Assembly: GCF_030269925.1 (NCBI RefSeq)
Contig: NC_085120.1
Location: forward strand, 10,815,501-10,879,500
Length of the DNA: 64,000 nt
Source: Bombyx mori
Lineage: Eukaryota > Arthropoda > Insecta > Lepidoptera > Bombycidae
Reading direction: 5' to 3'
Positions 21,501 through 35,200 of this stretch are shown here, one piece after another. The notes under the pieces are model-generated. The model did not search any database and had not been told where the DNA came from. It saw only the letters and a program-made list of their open reading frames with translations. Position numbers and translations under genes: made by a program. Every line of letters starts with the position of its first letter. Positions within the stretch are counted from its first letter, which is position 1.

Positions 21501-24500
21501 CCAGTAACCATTTAAGGTAGCCTGAGAGCTCGTCCACCTATCTAAGCAATACAAAAAAAAGCACTTTCATCAGTATATTAAAATAATTTACAACCTTCAA
21601 TTTCCGAGAACACGACTCACCTAAGACGTCGACTAGATAATTGACGCTGTTATTGCCAACCTTATTCCTCACGATGCAAGTATAGTTCCCGGCCTGGTCC
21701 TCCAGAGCGGCCTTCGAGACTAAGACCTCGTTGAATTCAGTCGAGACCATAGTGTCATCGTACAGCATCAGCGGGAGCCCGTCTTTGAACCAGTAGATGT
21801 CCGGCGGCGGGCTGCCCGTCGGGTGGCAGTGGATATAAAACGCTTGCCCCACTAACACGTCTAATTTAATCGTGTTACTCGTTATGTTTTCGCTTTGGAA
21901 AATAGTGCGGAATATGTTTGGTTTTTCTAAAAAAAAAACATTACATTAATATGTGAATCTATACTAATATTATAAAGCCGAAGAGTTTGTTTGTTTGAAC
22001 GCGCTAATCTCAGAAACTACTGGTCCGATTTGAAAAATTCTTTCAGTGTTAGATAGCCCATTTATTGAGGAAGGCTATATATAACATTACGGTGGGAACA
22101 ATACAAGTGGAGCACTAATAAAGAATGTTTCAAAATAGGTGTTCATTCTAGAATTCGAAAAATATTTTCACTTTCTACGTAAAAATGAAGTGGGGGTAAA
22201 ATTTAGTGTTATGCCACAGTAACTATTTCACGCGGGCGGAGTCGTGGGCGAAAGCTAGTCCTATTTAGCGATTAGAGTCCTAGATTAGAGAAGCCGAGGA
22301 TCATGCTTGGTGACGTGGAATTGGACAGGCCTATGTCCAGCAGTGGACTTCTATAGGCTAATGATGTGAATTCTAAATGCTATTAGTCTATCGAACTATA
22401 CACAAGTTAGCAAATTTTCTTGACTTCTTACGATGACGATGGCGCGTATTCTGAGCTCCAACTCGAGTATTACCTATTCCTGTCGGAAAACAGTCACGAT
22501 ATCCGATCGCCTTCAATGGCAGACGAGCATACGGTCCGGTTAACGGTGGACGGTCACCATTGCTCATGGATATCGACAGTGTTAAGGACACAGTAAAACT
22601 GCTCAACTCTTTAAAGTTTCAAAGGTGGTAGGGCTTTGATACAAACCAATTGAAACTTCGACCTGTCCGAATCCGTGGTGTCTATTTGCTATTATGTATA
22701 GAGCACGCAAGAACAAGATTCGGCTCGCTACCAAAGTAACTTTTTTATGCATCAACAAATCTTGAATAAAAAACATGAAAACAAGAATCAGAAAATGAAT
22801 ATCTGTTCAAAAACGATGAAAATTAAGTAAGGATTAGTACAATGACGTCATCGTTCTAAAACAACATGTTCTATACCGACTCACGAGCTGTCGGACAAGA
22901 ACAGAATCCATTTTTTTTCCCTACCTAAGCTGATAGCCTTGAGAGGCTATGTCAGCGTAACCTAACAAGTCCCTTTAATGATACATATTGCATTTTCTGT
23001 AATTAGAACCACTCATCGCCTACTTTATTTTTCATCCCTCTAGAAAATAAATCAGCATATAGCTTAGCATAGATAGATAGCCGCTGCCTGCCGCTTAAAA
23101 AGAGAGAGACAGAGAGAGGGAAAGAGAGAGAGAGACAGAGGGAGAGAGAGAGAGAGAGAACATTAAACACCAACCTAAGACCTCAAGTCTGATTCGCTTC
23201 TGATCACTACCGCCTTCATTAGTGGCGACACACGTGTAGGCCCCGGCATGTGAGGCCTGCACGCTATCCAGTACCACATCGGCGCTGCTAATTCCAGGTA
23301 GATTTTGACCAACGACGCGACCGTTCTTGAACCACTGTATGATGGGTTCCGGTCTCCCTTTTGCTTTACACGATATTCTGGCACGTTTGTTGAGCTGTAG
23401 CAAAAATGTTATACATGGGTGGTACACAACGACGTCTTCCCCACCACATTTAGTTACTATATTGTGCTAAAATTTATGTGCAGTACAGCGTACTATGATC
23501 TCCAACTAACTTTTTTTTTTGGCTAAGATTGGTGGACGCTCATACAGTCCAGGTCCAGTGCCAGGTTAAGTGATCACCGGAGCCCAAAGACATCAACAAC
23601 GCAAATACCGCCACCCACCTTGAGCCATGAGTTCTAAGTCTCAGTTTTCAGTGCAACGGCTGCCCCACCCTTCAAACCAAACCGAACTACTGCTAGAAAT
23701 ATTACACTAATTCAATTGAGATTTCCAACTTAAATCTCGTAACTGATGACGATGCTGCGATATGTGATTTACGGTGAGCAATGAGGTCGTTCATCTACGC
23801 AATGAAAAAAGTACAAAGCAATGTAAGGAGATTTATTCCCAAATAGAAGAAATTCGGTAAAACCACTTTGGAAGATTATGATGAAGGGATGATCTTTTAC
23901 CGAGCAGGTGATATTGATTGGTAGACCGACGACCCGAATGTTCTCGTTCGGAATTTGTATCTAAGCGAGCTTATATTGAAACTGTCGTTAGCGAGATTCA
24001 AACATCTGTCAAATATCTTGTGTTGTATGATTGCTACCTCCACAACCACGATTGGGCTGACGCCATCTGTCAAATATCTTATATTTTATGATGGCTACCG
24101 CCACAACCACAGTGGGGCTTACGCAAATTTAAATAAAAAAGGAAAAAGTTTAGAATCTTCCTTTAGCATCAGATAACGACCACAATTCCTATACGAATTC
24201 GAATTCCTATTCTAATTAAGATTCTCACAATAACTTCGACGGCTTCGTCGACGGTGCTCCCTCGTCCGTCGCTGTAGGACGTGACGTGGAGCACAGACGG
24301 CGCCGCGAGCACCACCACCCTGTAGACCACGTGCGCGCTTCCGGCTTTGTTCGCAGCCTCGCACCGATACAGGCCTTCCGCTTCCGTTGTTGTATTCGTG
24401 CTGGTTATGGCTGGACCGTCTGCCACCCACTGAGTGTTGCTAGAGTAGAGAGCGCACCATATAGGACCTCAACGTCCTCAGCTATCGGTCGCGAGGTACA

Positions 24501-26244
24501 AGCATCACCAACCTAAGTCGGATTTACGGTGAAATATCACCATACATTTTTTAACATGTAACCTTATCGTTCATAGTATCTTCTTCTTTTTCTCCACCTT
24601 ATCCCACTGGGTGATGTCGGTACAGCTAATTTTCTCTTCCGTTCTCTTTTATCAGCCATCATCTCAACACTCACTCCTCTCTCTCTCTCTCTCTCTCATA
24701 TCGTCATTCACACACTCCATCCATGTCTTCTTCAGTCGACCTCTTCCCCCTCTACCTTGCACTACCATTTCCATACATCTTCTAATCACATACATCGTTA
24801 CCTACGTACTTATCGTTCATAGTATGTAAAAAATAATTCTATTCTAAGTATACTATAACGATTTGAAGAAACTTTCATATTGTATATACATACAAACACA
24901 TACTTCTAATTATAAACTGTAATGATATACTAATTTATTTTAGAGCAAATACGTAATTGCAATCAGAATTATTATTACGATTGAATGTAATTTTATTTAA
25001 TTTCAATTGTACAGATGGATTCTTGCGCAGCATCCAAAACGGGCAGCTAATCATTAAGTACAGGGAAGCTTTGAAACGAAATGTAAAATATCAAACAGGC
25101 TAATTTTATTTAATGGAACCTCAACGTTTTTATTTTCCTGGTTTTGGATGTGGTTTGTGTTTTAAGTTCCACTAATGGCAAGAAAGTTCCACTAAAGGCA
25201 AAGAAACAAACAACCTAGCTTGTTGTATGACTTATAACGTTTTATTATTATATATATAGTTATCTTTAAAGGAGCAATTCTTGTATTTACTTGTACACTT
25301 CTTGCACATATTTAATCTGAATCTCGGAAACGGCTCCAACGATTTTTATAAAATTTAGTATACAGGGGATTTCGGGGGCGATAAATCGATCTAGCTACGA
25401 TTTATTTTGAGGAAATATTGTTTTATACGTGTTTTCAATAATCAACTTTATCGATAATTTTGATTTTTTTCTTTAAATAACCAGTTCATATTTTTTTATT
25501 ATTCTGTCGGTAAGATAGAAAAAATATTATTCATATTTCATCATTTTATCTATATGTAATTCGTATTTAAATTTAATTTCTACAAGATACAAATTATAAA
25601 AAAAAACCTAGCAAAGCTTGGTCATAATTAACCCATAGACACAGTCTACTGAGTTTTTCGCCGGATCTTCTCATTGGGTCGCGTTTCCGATCTTGTGGTA
25701 GACTCTGCGAAGCACGGCTCTTGCTAGGGCCAGTGTTAGCATCACTCCGGTTTGAGCCCTGTGAGCTCACCTACACACGTTAGGGTGAAGCTGAAATAGT
25801 CTCTCAAGGCTATCAGCATAGGTAGAAAAAAAAATTAGTAACGTTTTATAGATTTCTTCAAATCGACTTACTTGTAGATCCATTGGACAGTCGGTGCGGG
25901 AACTCCTTTAGCCACACACTCAAGTGTAGCATTACTCCCTTCCTTCAGCAATACATCCAAAAAGTCAAACTCCATTAGGTATGGAGGCTCTGAAAATTTG
26001 TTTTTCTATTCATACAGGTAGGCATAACACATAAAATACTAGGTCGGGAATTTGGTACTGCAGCTTGACGGATTGCAGTCGGAGATCTAGAGGAAGACTC
26101 AAGCAAGACAAGGTGAAAAGATATATAGTGCTGAGGGCCAAAAGGGAATCCAATGTTACTGACGAAGATGTTGAAGACAGCGAGAAATGGGGGAGAAAAA
26201 TAAGGAACGTTCACTCCAATACCATATGGGATTAATAGCTAGGA

Positions 26245-26275
<31 letters not shown>

Positions 26276-29200
26276 AAGATACCTAACATATGGGAACGTA
26301 GTGGGAATAGACTCAACAATCTTCCAATTAGAACTTAATATTATGGCGAAATTAATAAATAATAAACTTAATACTTGATAAAAAACTAGTGTCACAACTA
26401 TTGCCTCCATCACTCGCTGTAATAACCACCACAATATACCACTCGATCAGGCAGGCAGGTTAGATTCAGGACATAAGTAATTTAAATTGTTTTGCTACTG
26501 ATTTATTTGTCTCCGTGGGGGGGATGGTGTGGCGAAAAATTTGGTCTCGTCACGCGCATGCGCGACTGAAGAAATCTAGGAAGCCATGATCTCCGCCATT
26601 TTAACAAAAAAGCATTGTACATTTTTACTTAAAATAGGTAAACATTTTATTATTTTATTTAGAGCCGCTTTTATTTAAGCGTCCTAAAATATCATTGTAT
26701 AGATGTTCCTTTTTTATTGCAACTGTAAGTAGATGAGCGTACGGTCTACCTAACGGCGAATAGTCAGCATCACTCGGGGATGTCAGCAATGACACAGGAC
26801 AAGTTCAAGACGCTGCATACTGTTACTGAATTTTGGAGGTACATGTATTTTATGAACCACGATAGGATTGAATCGTAATTATAAAAAAAACATTTAGGGT
26901 TGACTCACATTTTTACTTTAATAAAAAAGTATGTACAACAGTATGTTGATTATACAGGTCATAAGTAATGATTTAAAGGTTTGTTGGTGACTTTCTTGTT
27001 TATTTATAGAAATAAATGACTCTACTAATCATAGGCTCATATTGTGAAAGCATCAAAAATTCATTTTTTTTTGTAGATGATAATGTCTTGTGATTTACAT
27101 ATTTTCGACTACCCTCAGTTTAAAGTATAGGAGTACCTACAGGTAAATCTCATTATTATTATTCATCATACCTTAAGAACCTTAAATTTCTGTTCAAAGA
27201 CTCACCCAGGACGGACAATTTGAACGCCTTGATTATAGTTCCATGAATGTTGCTAACAACACATTTATAAACGCCCGCGTTTCTTTGTTGTGCGTTTAAT
27301 ACTTTAAAAACATCCTTATCCTCGAAGATCAATGGCTTAGAATTGAATAACCATTTTATCTGAAATTAATACAATTATAAAAGCAAATGATAATATTGCT
27401 ATGAGGTATAGCTCAAGATTATTAAAACTCTTCATTGAATTACTAATTAAAACTATATATAATTATTACGACTATTAAGGTAGACTCCACTATCATTATT
27501 CACATCTTCGCTTTGTAGAGGTGATCCAAAAGTTGCTTCGCTATGAATAGAAGTGTCTTCATATTGTCTACGATCACGCTTTCATAGCATCCGCATCAGG
27601 CATTCTGTCTAAAACGTTCCAGAATATTCGACATACAAAACTAAAACTAGAAACAACTGACTTGCTATTGACAAATCGGTAGTAAGGAGCATTATATAGC
27701 TTGAGTGGGTAGGTACCACCGTTTTGCGTATTTTAGCGCGAAGCAGAGATGCGTTCCAATTTGAAGCCCATCCTTCAAGCCGTTATATCGATTTCACGTT
27801 TGGAGCTGGGTGCGATTAGATACACGTGGTGATCTCTATGAGATTCAGTAACAACTAAACTGGAGGGTCGTGTGCTTAATCACCCTTAACAATCAAATAC
27901 ATAGATATAAAAAAAACAGTAACATTAAAGATAAATAATCATGACCAACCTTAGCCAAAGGTTTAGCGTCGACTGCACAGCTGAACCACGCGTCCTCTCC
28001 TTTGATGACCTCAATATTTCCGTCTACCCTCGTCACGAACGCGGGCGGCCATTGCACGTCGAGCGCTACGGACGCGTGCGCGCTGCCCGCAGTGTTCGTC
28101 GCGACGCACGCGTACACGGACGTGTCATTTCGCGAAACGTTTTTTAGCTGAAGATCACCTTTTGATATTAATTTTGCTTCCTGCAAACAGTTTAATCTTT
28201 TTTAAATTCACATAACTATTGTATCAGTGGTTTATTGATCTTTGACAACGTTTTAAAATTCAACAATAATTTACAATTTAATATAGTCACCGTCGAACCT
28301 TGTACCATGATATTGATCGCACGTTTGTAGCTCGGATGGGACACGCGATGACAATGTCGGTTCCTTCGAGTGCTGTCACCTTCGCATAGCTTTCGGCTGA
28401 TTGTACTTGTTTCGGCACGGCTGGAAAAGCGTTCATACATATGTATGCAAGTACATGTACACTGCAAGCGATAACATGTAGTTTATGATTTCGTTTGGAG
28501 TTTAGATGACCCTTAAACATGGATAGTTTATTTTATTTTATATACAGTACAAAATCACCGGAATCCTACCCACCGCACCGCACGCTGTGTGGAAGTTGAA
28601 TCTCCTCAAAAACTCCTGCCGCTCAAAGCCGGCGCCCAACCTTGGACCAGGCCAGAGCCTAGTCAGAGCTATTGAGACGGCGGGACAGGGTTGGCGCAGA
28701 GCGTATTACATACACCGCCCCACACGTGGATAGCAAAATAGATTTATGCTTATTTATTTATTTATCTATTGCTTAGATGAGTGAGCGAATTGATGAACCA
28801 ACTGTTGTTAAATGGTTACCAAAGCTTGTAGCCATCATAACTAATTGTTATCACTTCGAGGTGTGAGGGGTCATGTCTGTCTCCTTCAAGGCTATTTAAC
28901 GACCCCAACTAGACTGTCAAGAGTGAAACGACTGAGAAGAAGAAAAAACCAGACCACGACGAGCTTTTTCTTTCCTTCAGTCGTAGTCCTCATGCTTGAA
29001 GATCGCGACCACCTCCATCCACGAGTTTTTTTTTAAAGAGATTTTATGACCTGGTAACTAAGACCTTTAATTTATGTCTTATTTTAAATTTATATTCTTA
29101 TTTTTATGAAAAATGATAATATGGAGGGAAATGAAATGAAATGAAATGAAGATGATTAATTTGAGACATTAATCAACTAGGATGAAATTAAACGCAATGA

Positions 29201-32200
29201 GATGAGATGATAGGGGATGACATATAATTACAGTAAAATGGTGGTCATTTACTGAGATTTTTCAGTAGACTTTTTGGAGGATCCCGAGAAGTTACGTTCA
29301 GCGGCTTTGTTTCATTTTCTCACATTTGTGCACTTTCATAGATACTAAACAGTTAATAAGCCACCGTTATTACACACTTGAACCTGAAGTAACACTAAAT
29401 AAATAGACAAAATAAAACAAATCACACAACTTCATTCCTCGCGTTCCCGCCATAAAGAGAAGGTCGTCCTCGCGATGTTACCAGCAAAACTTAACTCACA
29501 ATAAATGTTTACTTCGACTGTCTTGTTCGTATACCCGAACTTGTTTCTGGCTTCGCAAGTGTAGTTTCCGCTTAGCTCCTCGGCGGGCGACTGTATCGTT
29601 AGCCTACCATTGAAGTCCACGTCGTAACGAGGATCTGCAAACGTCAATGAGTCTTACAAATACAAGTACTTCCTTCTTTTTTGGGACCATAAAATCAGAG
29701 TTAATACAGGGTGTGATATGTGAGTGAAACAAAAACTAAACCCATGTCTTAGATAATGCTTTCATTACAGCAATATGTATTCTATTAATAATTCTAATTA
29801 TAATATACTAGCTTTTGCCCGCGACTTCGTCCGCGTGGAATAGTTATTTTGGCATAACGCTAAATTTTATCCGCAACTTCATTTACCTACATAGAAAATG
29901 AAAATATTTTTGAATTAATATAGATTGTTAAGAAGCTATTTAAACCCCTATTTTGAAACATTCTTTATTGGTGCTCCACCTGTATTGGTCTTAGTTTTTT
30001 TTTTTTTTTATCGCTTATATGGGTGGACGAGCTCACAGCCCACCTGATGTTAAGTGGTTACTGGAGCCCATAGACATCTACAACGTAAATGCTCCACTCA
30101 CCTTGAGATATAAGTTGTAAGGTCTTAGTATAGTTACAACGGCTGCCCCACCCTTCAAACCGAAACGCATTACTGCTTCACGGCAGAAATAGGCAGGGCG
30201 GTGGTACCTACCCGAGCGGACTCACAACAGGTCCTACCACCAGTAATTACGCAAATTATAATTTTGCGGGTTTCTCTTTTATAACACGATGTTATTCCTT
30301 CACCGTGGAAGTCAATCATGAACATTTGTTGAGTACGTATTTCATTAGAAAAATTGGTACCCGCCTGCGGGATCGAACACCGGTGCATCGCTTTAACACG
30401 AATGCACCGGACGTCTTATCTTTTAGGCCATGACGACTTCATATATGTGATGTTATATAGCCTATAACCTTCCTCAATAAATGGCCTATCTAACACTGAA
30501 AGAATTTTTCAAATCGGACCAATAGTTCCTGAGATTAGCGCGTTCAAACAAACAAACTCTTCAGCTTTATAATATTAGTAGAGATTTATTATTCTCGTTA
30601 CTTTGCTTTTTGTTATTGCTTAATCAAGAAATTTAATTGTATTTAATGTAAAAGACAAGATTTTGTATTCTTAAAGAAAATACTGAAGACAACTGCATGT
30701 TTCTTGAAACGCAACGAAGTCAAGAAAAAGTAATTAGATCATTGTCATATATCTCACCGTGATTCAAATAAAACTCGTCCTTAGACCAAAGGACATACGG
30801 CTTAGGTTTGCCGGTTGCGGAACAATATATTGTCAATGAATGATCCATATCGGTGGCCACATACGAGCCGGTATAATTATCTTCTAGAATTTTCGGTGGT
30901 GCTAGAAAAAAAAAGATTCTTCGAATATGTTAGTCGAATTAGTCTCCATCGCTTCATCCCTTTCTAACTCATACGTAAAAGAGAGATAGTAAACTTGCAG
31001 CCTCGAATATCAACGAGCCAGTATAGTTGACTTGTATGTTTGATACTGAACAAATTGTCATCATCCTCATCATCATCAGCCCACAGTCGTCCACTGCTGG
31101 ACATGGGCCTCTTCCCATTCACACCGTTTTCGACTCTCCCCATCGACCTCTTGCCGGTTATCCTTCGAAGGTCATCGCACCACCTAGCCAGGGATCCCCC
31201 TCGTTAAGTTTGAGTGTGAATTGAGACAAAAAACAAATTGAGAGTAAGTGTGAGTTAAGAATAAGGGAAAAATGTTTTACTGGGCCCACACACAATAACA
31301 GCTACCGTAATCCTGTATATGCTTATGTTGAAGCACTAATGAGTTCCGATTTGAAGAGTGGGGCAGTCGATATACGATATGTAATAGACAATTTACAATA
31401 AAATACAATATATGATATAATTGAGACTTCAACTTGAACTTCATGTGGGTGACGGTATCCACATTTTTGTGTATCCACATTTTTGTAGTCAATGGGCTTT
31501 CTCATCCATGTCCGCAAAAAAAAAAACAACAAAAAAAGCAGAAAGTAATCGAGAGGCATGCTGTGTCTGTGCTTGCTTGCCGCAAAATGTTGAATATAAT
31601 TTTGTTTTACTGCACAAACGAACTGGTATATCAAAGATTAACTAGTCTGAAACATCCAAATCCTAAACAACATGAATCTTAGGCGCTGTGTGTGCAAATC
31701 CTGCAAGTTTTCTATCTCTCTCTTACGTAAGAGTTAGAAGGGGATGAAGCGATGGAGAGTACCTTGCAACGCGTGTCGCTAGTTTGACAGATTCATAAGC
31801 CCCGATACTACCTACATTTCCGTATTAAGTATTTATTTCATTCGAATGTTTGAAAAAAGAAACTTATAATTTGTAAAAATGCGACACGGGTAAATTTTAA
31901 ACTGTTTTTTTTACATACTGGTGGTAGAACCTCTTGTGAGTCGGCACGGGTAAGTACCACCGCCCTGCCTATTTCTGCCGTGAAGCAGTAATGCGTTTCG
32001 GTTTGAAGGGTGGGGCAGCCGTTGTAACTATACTGAGACCTTAGAACTATATCTCAAGGTGTGTGCCACATTTACGTTGTAAATGTCTATGGGCTCCAGT
32101 AACCACTTAACACCAGGTGGGCTGTGAGCTCGTCCACACATCTAAGCAATAAAAAAAATAAAAAAAGAACATACCATTAACGCTAAGGAAAATCGTCTTC

Positions 32201-35200
32201 ACGGCAACACCGGCGATGTTACCAGCGATGCAACTGTAAACTCCTTCTGTTTGGACACTAGCGTTCACTATGTACAGATTACCGTAGTCATTGAAACTGG
32301 AATGAAACATAGTTTTTTGTTGGCATGTCTTCGCAAGGAAACCTGAATAATTGACCTAATTAACTTTTATTTACATAACCGAGTATGGATATTACGTTCC
32401 ATCTGAAAAGCTGGAGACTATCGACATTGCCACGAGCGTGAACCACCTCAAGACAAGATATCGTAGTCTCAATTGTAGTATATAAAGACCCTTCCAACCA
32501 GAACGCGTATAGGTTTCGCGGGAGAAAAAGACATGATGGTGACACCTATCCATTTGGGCTTACATTAAGGCCTACCAACAGAAAAAGTAAGGGAAAAACA
32601 ATTTAGTTTGCTTTTTTAATTCGTTACACCCTGTATATGCTTGGTTGGCAAACACACACAGAGTTAGGACAAACAAGTTTTCAATTACATACATGTAACT
32701 CTCACATAACACGGTATTTTACAACACGATTCCACTCTAATATGAAAAGAAACACGTCCTTACGGATCCATCAGATCCAATAACCTTTGCATTAGACGCC
32801 TTCAGCTCTAACACTAGGAGCAGGCTTAGGGACCCCGGTAACCGTACTCGTCGAACTCGACAAAGAGTTCGCCGTGCAACCTAACCCATGGATCAGCTCG
32901 CTGAGTTTCTCGCCGGATCTTCTCAGCGGGTCGCGATTACGATCCGGTAGTAGATTCATTCGCGAAGCAGCTACTCTTGAGCTGTTAGGTCTCCTTCGGA
33001 GGCGCTCGGGTAGCTGTTAGCAAATCCCACCGCTCCTGGCTGAGCCTTTGCTCGCCCACCTGTCCTGGTGAAACTGGAAAGGCCTCCAGGCCACCAGTAA
33101 TCCTTCAATCATAAAAAAAAAAAAAAATGAAAAGAAATATTTCCCAAAAACCTCTTTAAAACCATACCTAGTACTTGTACAACACAATAACGAGATTTTT
33201 GCTTATAATTATTTAGAAAATAACATTATGCAGAATGAGCACACAATATGTGGGAATAACCGAAATTTTAGTACTTATTTTTTATGTTTAATAGGTAAAC
33301 AAAATATGTACAGGTTTTGAATTTAAATATGTTTTGGGACTGAGAAAAGGATAAGTTTTAGGACTCACTCCGTAGTTCGTTGATGGACTTTTCTATTTTC
33401 TCACTTGCGAGAGTTATATGTGTCGATTCATCAACAAATCACAATTTTATCGTTTTTGCACTGGCCCCGTGTTTTAGTTTTTTTTTCACACACTCTTCGC
33501 GCCGTTTTCACACGCGTAGTTTTTATTTAGTGTCAACAGATGGCGTAGATAACGGATTGAGGAAGAAATAAGGAAAAGGAAGTCCCAACAAATTATTTTC
33601 CTCCTGTACAAAACGCTAATTTCATAATAATATGTAAGGACCTTATATTTCTACTGGTTTACCTTAACGTTGTTGTATTTTCAGTGAGAGATTTCCCTTC
33701 ATACTCCCATATTACATTAGGGATGGGGAAGCCCATGACGTCACACTGTAACGTCACATTGTCACCTGACAGTACTTGTTTCATCGTCTCAAGCGGAGGC
33801 TCTATTCTCGGTGTCACTGCAAGCGAAAATTGTTCAACCGACTTCAAGTATAAAATAAGGAGGTTCTAAATTTAAGGCGAGAGACGTTGCTTCTGGGTGA
33901 CGGCCTTTATTATGTCTATGGACTCTCACAAAAGTTTAATACTAGGTGAGCCGTTTCTTGTTAGTGAAAAAATAAAAATATTCAATAAGACCGACTTCTT
34001 CTTTTTTTCAGATGGTATAGTAATCGGCAAACTTCTTGAGCAAATGACCTTGACTGCGCAGAACCGAATTTTAGATCACTTTGGTGGTGAGGGTGAGGCG
34101 CGACGGCAGGGGAAATCGTATCGAGCGCGTTATTGGTAGATCAGTCGAACCTTGCGTCCCGCACCGCGCCCTCATTCCGCTTGCTCCCAAAAGTACGCTT
34201 GCGTACAGTGGAAAGTCTATCGTTATTAATCGTTAAGTTATTTGTTATAATTGCTTGTGGACTTTATTGCCATTGCTATTTGTTGAGTGTTTGTTGATTT
34301 TTTATAAAACATACTTATGCCGTGACAAACTGGTGTAGTACTTAAAAGAAAGGGTATAAATTTGGTGTACGACGTATATTGCTTCATTATAAAACAGGGG
34401 AAGAATGATATGGAAAAATTAAAACAGACTTCGGAAGCAACAAAAACATCAGTGAGTACTGTTAGGTGCATTATTAACGAAGCTAAAGGCTCTGGCTTGC
34501 TCGCCGTGTTTCGGACTCCGGGTAAGAAAAGATCAGGGAAGAAGAAAGTTACCGGAATGGATAGTTTCGTTCAATCTGTAATAAAAAGATGTAATCATAA
34601 TAACTACATAACAAGCAGCGAAACTCCGTACCGTAGAAAGGCTTCGAAAAATTTAAAGGATATATAAATTTTAATGGCTCGGTCATTCCGAGCTTACGAC
34701 GAATTATGAAAGAGCTAGGCTTCAGATGGAAAAAAAGAACAGAAAATAATCGGAAGCTGGTAAATGAAAAAAGTAACATTCGATTACTACGAATCGAATA
34801 TCTTCAAAAAATAATTAATAATAGACAAAAAAGAAGACCGAATCGACCGAGTTGTAAACTACGCCGATGAGCCCTATTTCGACTCATCACGATGATAGCG
34901 ACTCGGGTGATGAAAACAGTGATGATGATGATGGTCAAGATTACGATAACGAAAAAAAAATTACAAATACCAGCTTCGCTTCAACTGAACCAAGACCTGG
35001 CAACAGCTCTAGTTTTGACTTAATAGAAGGAATATCTATTTTACCCCAAGATTAAATTATTACAATTATTAACCTATATGTTTTGTTGATGTTCTAATAA
35101 ATATATAAATAAATACATATGTTGATTTTAATAATTTAATAGCATTATGACGCAGAGTAAATAATGTTTTTGCACGTGAGTGTACCATGCGCAAACTTAC

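Noticed and set aside
24590..24830. Plus-strand frame rich in Ser/Leu over a CT tract, as a secreted peptide
   Set aside because: Low-complexity CT microsatellite and repetitive surroundings; no supporting splice or start context.
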